DNA of 58,410 nt, from assembly GCA_030059675.1 (NCBI GenBank), contig JANVYQ010000009.1, positions 1 through 58,410 on the forward strand, given 5' to 3'. The translations under genes were made by a program, and so were the position numbers. Below the pieces are notes generated by a model, which made no database searches, was not told the DNA's origin, and was given only the letters and a program-made list of their open reading frames with translations. This DNA comes from Candidatus Pelearchaeum maunauluense (lineage in GTDB: Archaea; Thermoproteota; Nitrososphaeria_A; Caldarchaeales; Caldarchaeaceae). Positions 1 through 8,084 of this stretch are shown here, piece by piece (within the stretch, counting starts at the first letter, position 1; each line of letters opens with the position of its first letter).

Positions 1-1
1 T

Positions 2-571
2 TATATCTACGTAGTTCTTACGAAGATGGAGAGAAGTGGTCTCCTTAGAGGTAAATGGAGAATTGAAAAAGGACGTAGAAAGCATATTTACACAATTACT
101 GAATTTGGTATAACCGAGTTTAAACGCCAGCAAAAAGCATCACTAGACTATCTAATTGCATCATATATTCATATGAACTTTGCAGAATTAAACTTAAGAA
201 ACATAATACAGATTTATAGTAAATACTATAATTGGCTTTTTAAGCGGCTCGGTGTGAATATTGAGAGTTCAAGAGAAGCCAATTTTATCTTATCAATCCC
301 ATATCAGGATTCGCCATTATGTAATGCGATAACAGTTTTAGCTATAAGCGAAGCTTTCCCTTATTTCTGGATATATCTGGTAAACCCACCTGAGATTAAG
401 TTTCATGAGGAAAAGAATAACCTAGTTATCGTTAAAGGTTGGAGAGACAATATACCACTTAAAGACTGTTTTGCCGATTATCTTCACCTCATAGGCTCCC
501 CAAAAACACCTCAGAAGAAAAGACCATACAAAAATCAATTAGAGTTCCCAAGAAGAGTGGCCAGTTTTTAA
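2..571 (+). CDS. PadR-like winged-helix protein, 5'-truncated by window edge
   Basis: The frame is open from the window edge, so the true start lies upstream; the first internal ATG is at 26. The first ~40 residues (MERSGLL, then a basic turn, then a YTIT-FG strand) look like the second half of a PadR/MarR-type winged helix: end of recognition helix, beta-hairpin wing and the usual 'Y-x-LT-x-x-G' strand. This would make it a DNA-binding regulator. The remaining ~130 residues are rich in aromatic residues and I do not recognise them. The region is AT-rich compared with the genes from 8 kb onward, which fits an accessory gene. Domain call is by pattern only. Confidence 0.5.
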   Translation, partial: YIYVVLTKMERSGLLRGKWRIEKGRRKHIYTITEFGITEFKRQQKASLDYLIASYIHMNFAELNLRNIIQIYSKYYNWLFKRLGVNIESSREANFILSIPYQDSPLCNAITVLAISEAFPYFWIYLVNPPEIKFHEEKNNLVIVKGWRDNIPLKDCFADYLHLIGSPKTPQKKRPYKNQLEFPRRVASF

Positions 572-588
572 TCCAAGTTCCCAATATA

Positions 589-789
589 ATGGTTATAGAG
601 AAATCACCATTCTGCCCTACCTTTCCCGATTTCTTATCGAGACTATTCTATGAGGTATACGGACAAGATAGCGTTATTAGTCTAAAAAATGTTAAGCAAA
701 TACTCCGAGGCTATTTTAAGAAAGTAAAAAATATAGAATCATCAGGCAACACACCTATACGCAAGTATCAGAAATTAGACTGCAAGTAA
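589..789 (+). CDS. small hypothetical ORF
   Basis: A 66-codon open frame starting 17 bases after the stop of the PadR-like gene, in the same AT-rich stretch. No recognisable domain; it contains a basic central segment (about residues 31-48). It could be a small co-transcribed protein, a decayed remnant, or chance. The following bases to 1048 hold no gene that I can see. Confidence 0.2.
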   Translation: MVIEKSPFCPTFPDFLSRLFYEVYGQDSVISLKNVKQILRGYFKKVKNIESSGNTPIRKYQKLDCK

Positions 790-1048
790 AGTTAATATCT
801 TTAACTCGGATGTTAAGTTTCCGAATCTTGTATTTTCACTCATTATCAAATAACGCCGTATTGCATTAAAGTATAACTTAATAGACTAAAAGCAGCTATC
901 ATCATTTGCCAATCAGGCAATTAGATTCATCAGGCTAATACCCACTCAATCTATGATACCGTCTAAAGAATACATGTTACAAACTTTAGGTACCGATGTA
1001 ACTTTTCAGGCATTTTGATTTAACTTTACTATAATATAATTTATTAGC

Positions 1049-2650
1049 TTAGAAAATTTTCGAAAATATCTTATTTTTTAAAGTTGAAAATGTTGAAGTT
1101 TTATTTGTAGCAAAACTTTTGTGTAGATGTTTATTTGATCTTGAGGCTGCTAGCCGGCGATATATGAGAGATGTCAGTATGGCTGCTAGTAGTATTGCTG
1201 CCGCTCTTAGTATTGCTAGTTCTGTCGTTTGTTTTACTATTATGATTTCTATGTTTTTGTCGTTGTTTAGAGTTATGCGGGTTGGGTTGAAGCCTGGGGG
1301 TTCTATTGAGCGGATTTCATATTCACCTGTTGGGAGTAGTAGCTTTATGCTTCCATTTCCCTCTCTTTCTGTTCCGTCTATTGTTATTTTTACCTTATTG
1401 TTGTATGTTTTTCCGTCTGGATAGATTAGGTTTATGTTTAGTTGGTGCAGGTTTGTTATTATTGTTATTTCTTCTCCTGCTCTGAAGGTTAGTGGTTTTG
1501 GTATGTATTCTGTTGTGGAGAAGCCGTTGATTTTTATAGCGGTCTCGATTGTGCGTGTTGGTTCTATTATTGCTTCCCTGTTGGTTATCGTGAGTTGTGT
1601 TTGGAATATTATGTAGTTTGTTCCGTTTATGTTGGTTATTCTTGTTTTTGTTGCTGGTATCTGGAAGTCGGTTATCGTTTTGTTATGTTTTTTATCTATT
1701 ACCTTTAGTTGCGCTATTGGTGTTTTGACTTCGATTCTGCTTACTTCTTCATTTGTCGATACTAGTATCAATGTAATGGGATTTTTCAGGGCTTCTTCTA
1801 TGCTCATTTCCATCTCGGTTGTTAAGGGGAGTTTTGTTATCTCTTTCGGTAGTATTGCTATTTTTTCTCTGAAGAGTTCTTCGGTTTTTGTTTCGGTGTA
1901 TTGTGATATTCTTATTATGTATTTTCCGTATCTGAGTGGGAATATTCCTGATGGGCCTACTTTGTTGATTTCTGGTAGCTGTATTCTAAGTTCCCAACCG
2001 TTTTCCCTTATGCTTGGTTTTGCTATGTAGCTGGCTACCAGGTGTTCGAACTCTAATCTGTATGTTGTGTTTTCGATTTTTCCTGCTATCTGTGCTGGTG
2101 GCTCATCGCGGATTAGGTCTATTTTGTATTGGTAGAATACTGGTGGTTCTAGTTCAAATGTTATTAGCCCTCCTGGTGGGTATGTTTTTGTTATTGTTTT
2201 ATTTGATATTATGAATCCCGTCCCAGATTTGGATTCTATCCGGAGTTTTATTCTTTTATCGTCGGTTATGCTTGTTATGAGTTCCGTTTCTTCTTTTTCT
2301 GGCTCTCTGAGTATTATTCTCATCTTTTTTCCATCGTCGGTTGTTAGGTTCCATGTTCCTGGTTTGTCTTCTGGGCTGAAGCGTTTGAGTAGTGTGGTTT
2401 CTCCGTCTTTTAGTGTTATTATGTGTGTTTCTCCGTTTGGTGATTCTATTGTTATCTCTCCGTCTCCGCCTACAATCTTTATCCAGATTTCTTCTCCTGT
2501 GTTGGTGTCTATTTCCGCGCCGTCTAGTAGTGGGAGCATTATTCCTCCGTATCCTATGAACCAGAGCTTCTCTGCGTAGGCGGTGGGCTGTGCTACTGTT
2601 ATGAGAGCGAATAATAGTGTTGCGGTTAGTATGTGCTTGCTATACTGCAT
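1049..2650 (-). CDS. secreted, C-terminally membrane-anchored beta-rich protein
   Basis: A 533-residue protein with an N-terminal signal peptide (hydrophobic stretch about residues 9-25 ending near AYA-E), a long beta-strand-rich extracytoplasmic region with repeated Ig/carboxypeptidase-regulatory-like strands, one transmembrane helix about residues 478-500, then a basic cytoplasmic tail. It overlaps the upstream membrane-protein gene by 11 bases and ends a four-gene minus-strand run behind MoxR and DUF58 genes. In MoxR/DUF58 clusters of other prokaryotes this position is often held by large extracytoplasmic proteins. No enzyme motif is visible. A role in the cell envelope is inferred from topology and context only. 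Confidence 0.7.
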   Translation of the reverse strand: MQYSKHILTATLLFALITVAQPTAYAEKLWFIGYGGIMLPLLDGAEIDTNTGEEIWIKIVGGDGEITIESPNGETHIITLKDGETTLLKRFSPEDKPGTWNLTTDDGKKMRIILREPEKEETELITSITDDKRIKLRIESKSGTGFIISNKTITKTYPPGGLITFELEPPVFYQYKIDLIRDEPPAQIAGKIENTTYRLEFEHLVASYIAKPSIRENGWELRIQLPEINKVGPSGIFPLRYGKYIIRISQYTETKTEELFREKIAILPKEITKLPLTTEMEMSIEEALKNPITLILVSTNEEVSRIEVKTPIAQLKVIDKKHNKTITDFQIPATKTRITNINGTNYIIFQTQLTITNREAIIEPTRTIETAIKINGFSTTEYIPKPLTFRAGEEITIITNLHQLNINLIYPDGKTYNNKVKITIDGTEREGNGSIKLLLPTGEYEIRSIEPPGFNPTRITLNNDKNIEIIIVKQTTELAILRAAAILLAAILTSLIYRRLAASRSNKHLHKSFATNKTSTFSTLKNKIFSKIF

Positions 2651-3377
2651 GGTGGCTGTCGCCTTTTCTGGTTATTATTGCGAGGGATATCAAGAGTGCG
2701 GCTGATAGTCCTCCGAGTATTAGTGTTGCTCTGTCTGGCATTATGCTTGAAATCCATGAGGAGGCTGTTGTTAGTATTAGCGTTATTGCAAGTACTGCTA
2801 TTCCAGTTATTCTTGGTATTATCTCGTCTTTTACTGTTCTCTTTTCACTGTTTGTCATTAAGTTGAGGATTATGCCTAGTGTTGCGAGTGCTGTTAGGGG
2901 TGTGAGGAGTGTTGTGTCTGGTTGTTGAAAGTCGCCGCCAGCTAGTAGGTTTATCCTCTCTCCCTCGGAGAAGAGGTTTCTGAAGCCTGAGACGAGGTAT
3001 AGGAAGATTTTTTCTGGGGTGTTAAAGTCGTTCAGGACTGCTGTGTATAGCATTAGTGATATAGCGTATCCTATGATGTAGGATGTTATCATTCCCCATA
3101 TTGAGCGGGCTGTGAGGGTTGCTATGATTATGATTGCTGGCATGGCTATGATATAGCCTGCGGCTAGGCTTATGAATGGTACTGGGTCTCCCTCAAATAT
3201 CAGGAGATACAGACACCAGAGCGCCGGTATGTAGACCAGCGCTACGCCAGCCCACTGGACTTTCTCGGCGAATGTTATGAGGAACATTGAGAGGAAGCCT
3301 GCGAGGAGGTATATGTTGAGAACAGCTATTCCCATCAATGTTCCAGCCGTCACTAGGGAGGCTGGTAGTATAATCAT
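2640..3377 (-). CDS. polytopic membrane protein of the MoxR/DUF58 cluster
   Basis: A 245-residue, very hydrophobic protein with about seven predicted transmembrane helices (paired helices near residues 5-35, 42-62, 68-110, 157-172, 190-210 and 217-236). It has no catalytic motif that I recognise. Its end overlaps the next gene's start by 11 bases and it begins 17 bases after the DUF58 gene stops, so the four genes are probably one transcript. Such membrane proteins often accompany MoxR ATPases, but the function is unknown. Confidence 0.7.
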   Translation of the reverse strand: MIILPASLVTAGTLMGIAVLNIYLLAGFLSMFLITFAEKVQWAGVALVYIPALWCLYLLIFEGDPVPFISLAAGYIIAMPAIIIIATLTARSIWGMITSYIIGYAISLMLYTAVLNDFNTPEKIFLYLVSGFRNLFSEGERINLLAGGDFQQPDTTLLTPLTALATLGIILNLMTNSEKRTVKDEIIPRITGIAVLAITLILTTASSWISSIMPDRATLILGGLSAALLISLAIITRKGDSHHAV

Positions 3378-3394
3378 AATTAGTGAGGCGTTTC

Positions 3395-4681
3395 TTAATA
3401 CACTCGTATAACGTCACCCCGCTTGAGAATTTGATAGAGAAACGCTATAGTCTCCTTCACTTTGCTAGGCTCTATAACAATCAACGTGGGGTTCATTTTC
3501 TTTAGCCATGCTATTCGCTCCTCTTCTAGTTTCTCCAAGTATAACGTGGCGTAGGGATGGGGTTTCTGTTTTTTCCTGACGCATATGAAGAAGGCGCGTA
3601 CTCCCCTTCGTGTTAGGTATTTGCTTACTGTCTTCAGCTCTTCTGGACGTGTATATGCGAATCTGCCGACTATGAATAGGGTTATTCCAGGTCTGACACG
3701 GCTTGCTTCGCGCATTATGTCGTAGCTTTTTGCTGGCTTGGTTTTTGCGACTGCTTGTATTAGCTGTTTATACGCTGCGCCTCCGCCAGTTGGCTGTATC
3801 TCGGCGTCCTCTACTGTTCCCAGCGTGATTAGCCCGACCCTATCGCCGCGCGCTATTAGCGTCTGGGATACTGAGATTATTTCCTCCAGAACCTCGTCAA
3901 GGATTGTTTTCTCTCCGCCTATTAGCATGGATGGGCTACAGTCCAGCATGAAGACTATATCCATCTGGCTCTGTCTCTCAAATTCTCTTACGTGAAGCTC
4001 GTGTTCGGGGTCGCGTGCGGTTTTCTTCCAATCTACGCGTCTTATTACCTCGCCTGTTATGTATGGTCTAATGCCCCTAAATGTTTCTTCTGGTCCTGTG
4101 AATGGGTTGTATCCTGAGCCAGCTACGCGGAAGTCTCGCGACATAGCTACTGCTTCTGGAATCTTTACATCTAGCCTCTGCGCTGGTGTTGCGAAGAGCG
4201 TTGCGGTAGGTCCTAGGGAGAGTTCGCGGACGCATGCGCGGTAGTCGTCGTATATTCTCAGCCTTAATGGACCTATTACGTATGCTCCCCTACTGCGTGG
4301 CTTGATGGTATAGCTAATCTCCATAGACTCGCCATCGTCCAGCTGTTTTTCCCCACCTATGCTCCCAGATACCAGCTCTAAATCATTAGCCATATCCTCG
4401 GCCTTTACTAGATAGCGCCTCCCAGACCTATTCCTAACTATTACCCGCATTTTAACCGTCTCTTCTACCTGGCATATGCTGGTGCTGATGTATCTCTCTA
4501 CTGTGAAGTCGTTCTCTTTTAGTCGGTTTAGGTTGAGCTGCGCTGTGATGGCGTATGTTGTTAGGTATGTGAGTATGAAGAATGTGGAGAATGTTAATGG
4601 TGAATAGATGATGAGGGTTGTGGTGAGTAGCAGGAGGAGTGTTGTCGCGAGTGTTCCGCTGAACCATTTTGAGGTTAGCAT
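3395..4681 (-). CDS. DUF58 / von Willebrand-like protein
   Basis: A 428-residue protein. Two N-terminal transmembrane helices lie within about residues 8-50, then a beta-rich domain, then the DUF58 core with the hallmark 'RRVDWKKTAR' followed by an 'E-F-E-R' segment and a vWA-type metal site 'DCSPSM' near residue 245. DUF58 proteins partner with MoxR AAA+ ATPases and are thought to act in assembly or metal insertion of membrane or secreted complexes. Its ATG overlaps the MoxR stop codon (TAATG), so the two are translationally coupled. Confidence 0.88.
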   Translation of the reverse strand: MLTSKWFSGTLATTLLLLLTTTLIIYSPLTFSTFFILTYLTTYAITAQLNLNRLKENDFTVERYISTSICQVEETVKMRVIVRNRSGRRYLVKAEDMANDLELVSGSIGGEKQLDDGESMEISYTIKPRSRGAYVIGPLRLRIYDDYRACVRELSLGPTATLFATPAQRLDVKIPEAVAMSRDFRVAGSGYNPFTGPEETFRGIRPYITGEVIRRVDWKKTARDPEHELHVREFERQSQMDIVFMLDCSPSMLIGGEKTILDEVLEEIISVSQTLIARGDRVGLITLGTVEDAEIQPTGGGAAYKQLIQAVAKTKPAKSYDIMREASRVRPGITLFIVGRFAYTRPEELKTVSKYLTRRGVRAFFICVRKKQKPHPYATLYLEKLEEERIAWLKKMNPTLIVIEPSKVKETIAFLYQILKRGDVIRVY

Positions 4682-5643
4682 TAGCGCGGAACCTCCACGG
4701 ACTCTAGACTCTCTCTTATTATCTCGGTGATTGTTGAGTAGTCTGGGGTGCGTGATAGGCCTTGGTATTCTGGCTTCAGTATTATGCGGTGGTTTAAGAC
4801 CATGTGCGCAACGTGCTTTACGTGGTCTGGGATTACGTACCGCCTCCCGCTCATGGCCGCGTAAGCCTTAGCTGCCTGGAGGAGGGCTATCTCAGCCCTC
4901 GGACTAGCCCCCAGCAAGACCTTATGATTGCTCCGCGTTGCGCGGACAATTGACACGATGTACTTCATAATGTCCTTATGGACATATATGGAATGAACCT
5001 CCTCTACAGCGTTTTTTATGCTCTCCTTGTCGGAGATGGCCTCTACTGGTATCTCGTCTCTTAGTATGTTTTTCTTTTTGAGTATTTCAATCTCAGCCGT
5101 CTCGTCTAGGAATGTTAGGTTTATCCGCATCATGAATCTGTCCATCTCGGCCTCAGGTAGGGGGAATGTGCCCTCAAGCTCTATAGGATTCTGCGTCGCA
5201 ACTACTATGAACGGCTCTGGTAGTTGGTAACTATTCCCCTCAATAGTTACCTGCCTCTCCTGCATAGCTTCAAGTAGCGCAGACTGGCTCCTCGGCGGTG
5301 CTCTATTAATCTCGTCAACCAGCACGATGTTGGCGAATATAGGGCCTGGCCTGAACTCGAACTCTCCCGTCTTCCTGTTGTAGACCATGCTGCCAAGTAT
5401 GTCTGATGGTAGTATGTCGGATGTGAATTGTATGCGTTTAAACTCCAGTCCGAGTGTTTTGGCGAAGGCCTTGGCTAGGTATGTCTTGGCTAGGCCTGGC
5501 ACGCCTTCTATGAGTATATGCCCGTTGGTGAGTAGCGCTATTGTGAGAGCGTCTATCGCCTCGTCCATGCCTACTATGGCTTTATGCAGTTCCCTCCGTA
5601 TGGCCGAGGCTAGCATAGCTACGTTGGCGGCCTTCTGCGCCAT
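4681..5643 (-). CDS. MoxR-family AAA+ ATPase
   Basis: A 320-residue protein with Walker A 'GVPGLAKT' near residue 47, Walker B 'VLVDEINRAPP' near residue 110, sensor 1 in 'VVATQNPIE' near 150 and an arginine in 'EAEMDRF'. A C-terminal lid domain carries 'GASPRAEIALLQAAKAYA'. This is the normal length and architecture of MoxR. The family acts as a chaperone-like ATPase together with vWA/DUF58 partners, and the next gene encodes exactly such a partner. A divergent TrmB-family regulator starts 36 bases away and may control the cluster. Confidence 0.93.
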   Translation of the reverse strand: MAQKAANVAMLASAIRRELHKAIVGMDEAIDALTIALLTNGHILIEGVPGLAKTYLAKAFAKTLGLEFKRIQFTSDILPSDILGSMVYNRKTGEFEFRPGPIFANIVLVDEINRAPPRSQSALLEAMQERQVTIEGNSYQLPEPFIVVATQNPIELEGTFPLPEAEMDRFMMRINLTFLDETAEIEILKKKNILRDEIPVEAISDKESIKNAVEEVHSIYVHKDIMKYIVSIVRATRSNHKVLLGASPRAEIALLQAAKAYAAMSGRRYVIPDHVKHVAHMVLNHRIILKPEYQGLSRTPDYSTITEIIRESLESVEVPR

Positions 5644-5679
5644 CCAGCTCCACGAACAAAGTTATTACACACATTATTA

Positions 5680-6465
5680 ATGTCTATTCCAAGTCTGAAA
5701 ATGAGTAGAGAGGCAGTCAAGCTACTTAGAGAGTATTTCGGCTTGAATATGTATGAGGCGCGCGCCTACTTGGCTATTCTCAAGGGGGCTTCCACGCATA
5801 AGGAGATTTCTAGGGCTTCGGGTGTTCCTCTCCCGCGTGTGTATGATACGGTTGAGAATCTGGAGAGGATGGGGCTGGTTAGGATTAGTGATTCTGGAGT
5901 TGAGGCTGTTGAGCCCTCTGCTGCGATAAGGGCTATGATGATTGAGCTGGAGAGGCGATTTATGCAGGAGCAAGAAGAGCGGCGAAGGGCTGGCGACAGG
6001 CTTGTGGGCATCCTCTCCAAACTCGCTAGGGAGAGGAGCGAGGGCAGCGAGATACTAATACTCAGAGGACTCAACAGCATAGCCTCAAAGATGCTGGAGA
6101 TATGCAACAGTCATGATGAGCTGGTTTTCACTGTGAGGAAAGGGATCAGGGTAAAGGAGAGGCTGAAACCTTACCTAGAGGCACTAGCCACCAGCGGGAA
6201 GAGGAGAATTAGATTCATACTCCACTCGCGGATTAGCCTGAGTGAGGAGGATTTACAGTTCTTCAGGAAGATAAACGCTGAGATAACGTTTAGCGAGAAT
6301 ATAATGCTGGACGTATTGGTGACTGATGGTGAAGAAGCTATAATAGGCCTTCCCGCTGGTGGTGAGGACGCTATAGCCATATGGGTTAAGCATGAGAGCT
6401 TCACCAGCTCGCTTATGGAGGCCGTGAACGAGCTATGGGAATATGCGAAGAGAATCAAAAACTAG
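5680..6465 (+). CDS. TrmB-family transcriptional regulator
   Basis: A 261-residue protein. Residues ~15-75 form a winged helix typical of TrmB ('GLNMYEARAYLAILKG', then 'SGVPLPRVYDTVENLERMGLV'). A coiled linker follows (about 85-120), then a C-terminal effector-binding region with alternating hydrophobic strands. TrmB proteins are archaeal sugar- or metabolite-responsive regulators. It is divergent from moxR with a 36-base gap, so it may regulate that cluster or itself; this is inference. An alternative start is the ATG seven codons in (MSREAVKLL). Confidence 0.85.
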   Translation: MSIPSLKMSREAVKLLREYFGLNMYEARAYLAILKGASTHKEISRASGVPLPRVYDTVENLERMGLVRISDSGVEAVEPSAAIRAMMIELERRFMQEQEERRRAGDRLVGILSKLARERSEGSEILILRGLNSIASKMLEICNSHDELVFTVRKGIRVKERLKPYLEALATSGKRRIRFILHSRISLSEEDLQFFRKINAEITFSENIMLDVLVTDGEEAIIGLPAGGEDAIAIWVKHESFTSSLMEAVNELWEYAKRIKN

Positions 6466-6474
6466 GATAGAATA

Positions 6475-6804
6475 TTATCTCCTCTTACGGCCAGCCTCCT
6501 CAACAAAGCTCCTTAGGGTATCCCGCGCGGTTGGGGGTAGGTTCTCCAACATTCTAGATAAATTACCTCCATGCTTATCTTGCTTTATAATTGATGAGGC
6601 TATCTTAGCTGCTTCGCCCAACTTTCCCTGCATCACGCGCCTATGCAATAACGCATACGCGTCCATCCATGGCTCAAGTAGCGCTATGTTGTCTTCTTGT
6701 TTTTTCCTGGTCTTCCTCTCCCTTTTGATGAGTATCAGGGCTGTGATTATTAGTATGAGGAGGGCTAGGAAGACGATGAGCGTGGTAATGGCGTCTTCAG
6801 GCAC
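6475..6804 (-). CDS. small single-span membrane protein
   Basis: 109 residues: one N-terminal transmembrane helix (about residues 7-27), a very basic stop-transfer segment (KRERKTRKKQ), then a helical cytoplasmic domain of about 75 residues. It overlaps the upstream gene by 8 bases and has the same layout as that gene's product (helix, basic segment, helical domain), so the two may be distant paralogues or partners. Function unknown. Confidence 0.6.
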   Translation of the reverse strand: MPEDAITTLIVFLALLILIITALILIKRERKTRKKQEDNIALLEPWMDAYALLHRRVMQGKLGEAAKIASSIIKQDKHGGNLSRMLENLPPTARDTLRSFVEEAGRKRR

Positions 6805-7270
6805 CTATCCTAACACCTTTGAGTGTAGTTAAGTGTGCTTTAAGCTTAAGTAGCTCGTCTCCAAAGAAGTTGAGCATACCCTCGTCTGGCTGCACCTCCC
6901 CAAACCTCACCATCTCGTATATGCCGTACATCCGCTTCAGCGAGGCTATGGACTCCTTATCAAGCCGTGCTGGGTTCTCTTCTAATAGCTCCAGATACGT
7001 CTTGGAGCGGTATCCCTCTCCCATAAGCCTACCCATGACAGCGCCGAATGTGGCGATTATCGCCTTATCCCTATCCCCAGACTCGGAGAGTCTCCTAAAC
7101 AAATCAACCTCACTCAGGAGGCTCACCACCTCATCCTCAGCCTGCTCATACCTCTTCCTATTAGCCGCGTAGTACTGCTTATACGCAAGCCCAAGTATAG
7201 CGGCTATCAGTATTATGTTGATTATAAGCCAGAAGGTTGTGTCGTAGATTAGCGCTATAGGGTCTGCCAG
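6797..7270 (-). CDS. membrane-anchored helical protein, probable CTG start
   Basis: From a GTG at 7129 the product is 110 residues and soluble. The frame stays open upstream to the stop of the preceding gene (7277-7279) and encodes one transmembrane helix (FWLIINIILIAAILGLAY) followed by a basic turn, which matches the topology of the next gene. The only plausible initiator upstream of the helix is CTG at 7270-7268. It sits six bases after an AGGTGA Shine-Dalgarno sequence that overlaps the previous stop codon. I therefore annotate the long form (157 residues); the start is uncertain. The soluble part has no recognised domain. Confidence 0.5.
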   Translation of the reverse strand: MADPIALIYDTTFWLIINIILIAAILGLAYKQYYAANRKRYEQAEDEVVSLLSEVDLFRRLSESGDRDKAIIATFGAVMGRLMGEGYRSKTYLELLEENPARLDKESIASLKRMYGIYEMVRFGEVQPDEGMLNFFGDELLKLKAHLTTLKGVRIGA

Positions 7271-7276
7271 GGGGCT

Positions 7277-8041
7277 TCACCTCATCTCCACTACAGTCGC
7301 CTCTACGACGAAGATGGGGATATAGCTTTCCGAAACAACTATGGCGCTCACTATGTCGTTGATATAAGCTATCCCAGCCTCACGCGCCTGTGCAACGGGA
7401 TGCGAGAATGTGAAGACACCGCTGTACCCCACTTCATCAGCCTCCGCTGGGCTATACACCCTACCACCAATAAACACGCGACGCTCAAAGTCTTCATTAT
7501 AAAACACTATGACAGGCAGACCCGCATAAGCTATCCTATTAGGCCCAGCATCTATAGGCTCAAACCCTACTAGGATTGTTGAGCTACCATTCAGGCTGTC
7601 TATCGTTATGTCTATTGACGCTATTCTCTGCCTATATTCCACGTATTTTATTCTCATGTCTGTCTGGTCTGCTGTGAGTTGTAAGGCCTCGCTCCAAGTT
7701 GGAAATCTCCCGTCTGGGGATGATACCGAAACCCTATACGTCCCTGGCGTTAGTAGAAACTGTGCAACGCCTCGCTCATTTGTTCGGCGTAGAAGCTCGT
7801 CAACGCGCACAACAGCACCTGAGACACGTTCCACAACATCGCCGTGAATCTTCTCCACGATGACGCGGAAAACCAATACGGGAGCCTCTGCCGTCGGTAT
7901 CTCCTCCCCGAATAGGCCAGACGCCATAGAAGGACTTGAAAACGGTGGAGTGATGTTGAAGAAGCTGAAGGATACGAGCATGAGTATCAGGAGTAGGAGG
8001 AGAATGAGGTTGTTAAGCCTGGTATCGCTCACAGCCAACAT
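7277..8041 (-). CDS. secreted or anchored beta-sandwich protein
   Basis: 254 residues: a signal peptide or membrane anchor (about residues 10-28), then an extracytoplasmic region. The part 'VSGAVVRVDELLRRTNERGVAQFLLTPGTYRVSVSSPDGR' is a carboxypeptidase-regulatory-like (Ig-type) beta sandwich in which a 'T-N-x-x-G-x-A' turn is followed by 'L-x-P-G-T-Y'. The remainder is beta-rich without a known motif. It heads a minus-strand run with the two small membrane proteins, suggesting a small envelope complex. This is inferred from topology. Confidence 0.65.
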   Translation of the reverse strand: MLAVSDTRLNNLILLLLLILMLVSFSFFNITPPFSSPSMASGLFGEEIPTAEAPVLVFRVIVEKIHGDVVERVSGAVVRVDELLRRTNERGVAQFLLTPGTYRVSVSSPDGRFPTWSEALQLTADQTDMRIKYVEYRQRIASIDITIDSLNGSSTILVGFEPIDAGPNRIAYAGLPVIVFYNEDFERRVFIGGRVYSPAEADEVGYSGVFTFSHPVAQAREAGIAYINDIVSAIVVSESYIPIFVVEATVVEMR

Positions 8042-8084
8042 TAAACAGCATGCTCTAGGTTATAAATTTCCCCCACAATCAATC

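Noticed and set aside
1119..2928. Series of plus-strand open frames opposite the secreted-protein genes
   Set aside because: They are serine/valine/phenylalanine-rich mirror images of the minus-strand genes, which show signal peptides, membrane helices and operon overlaps.
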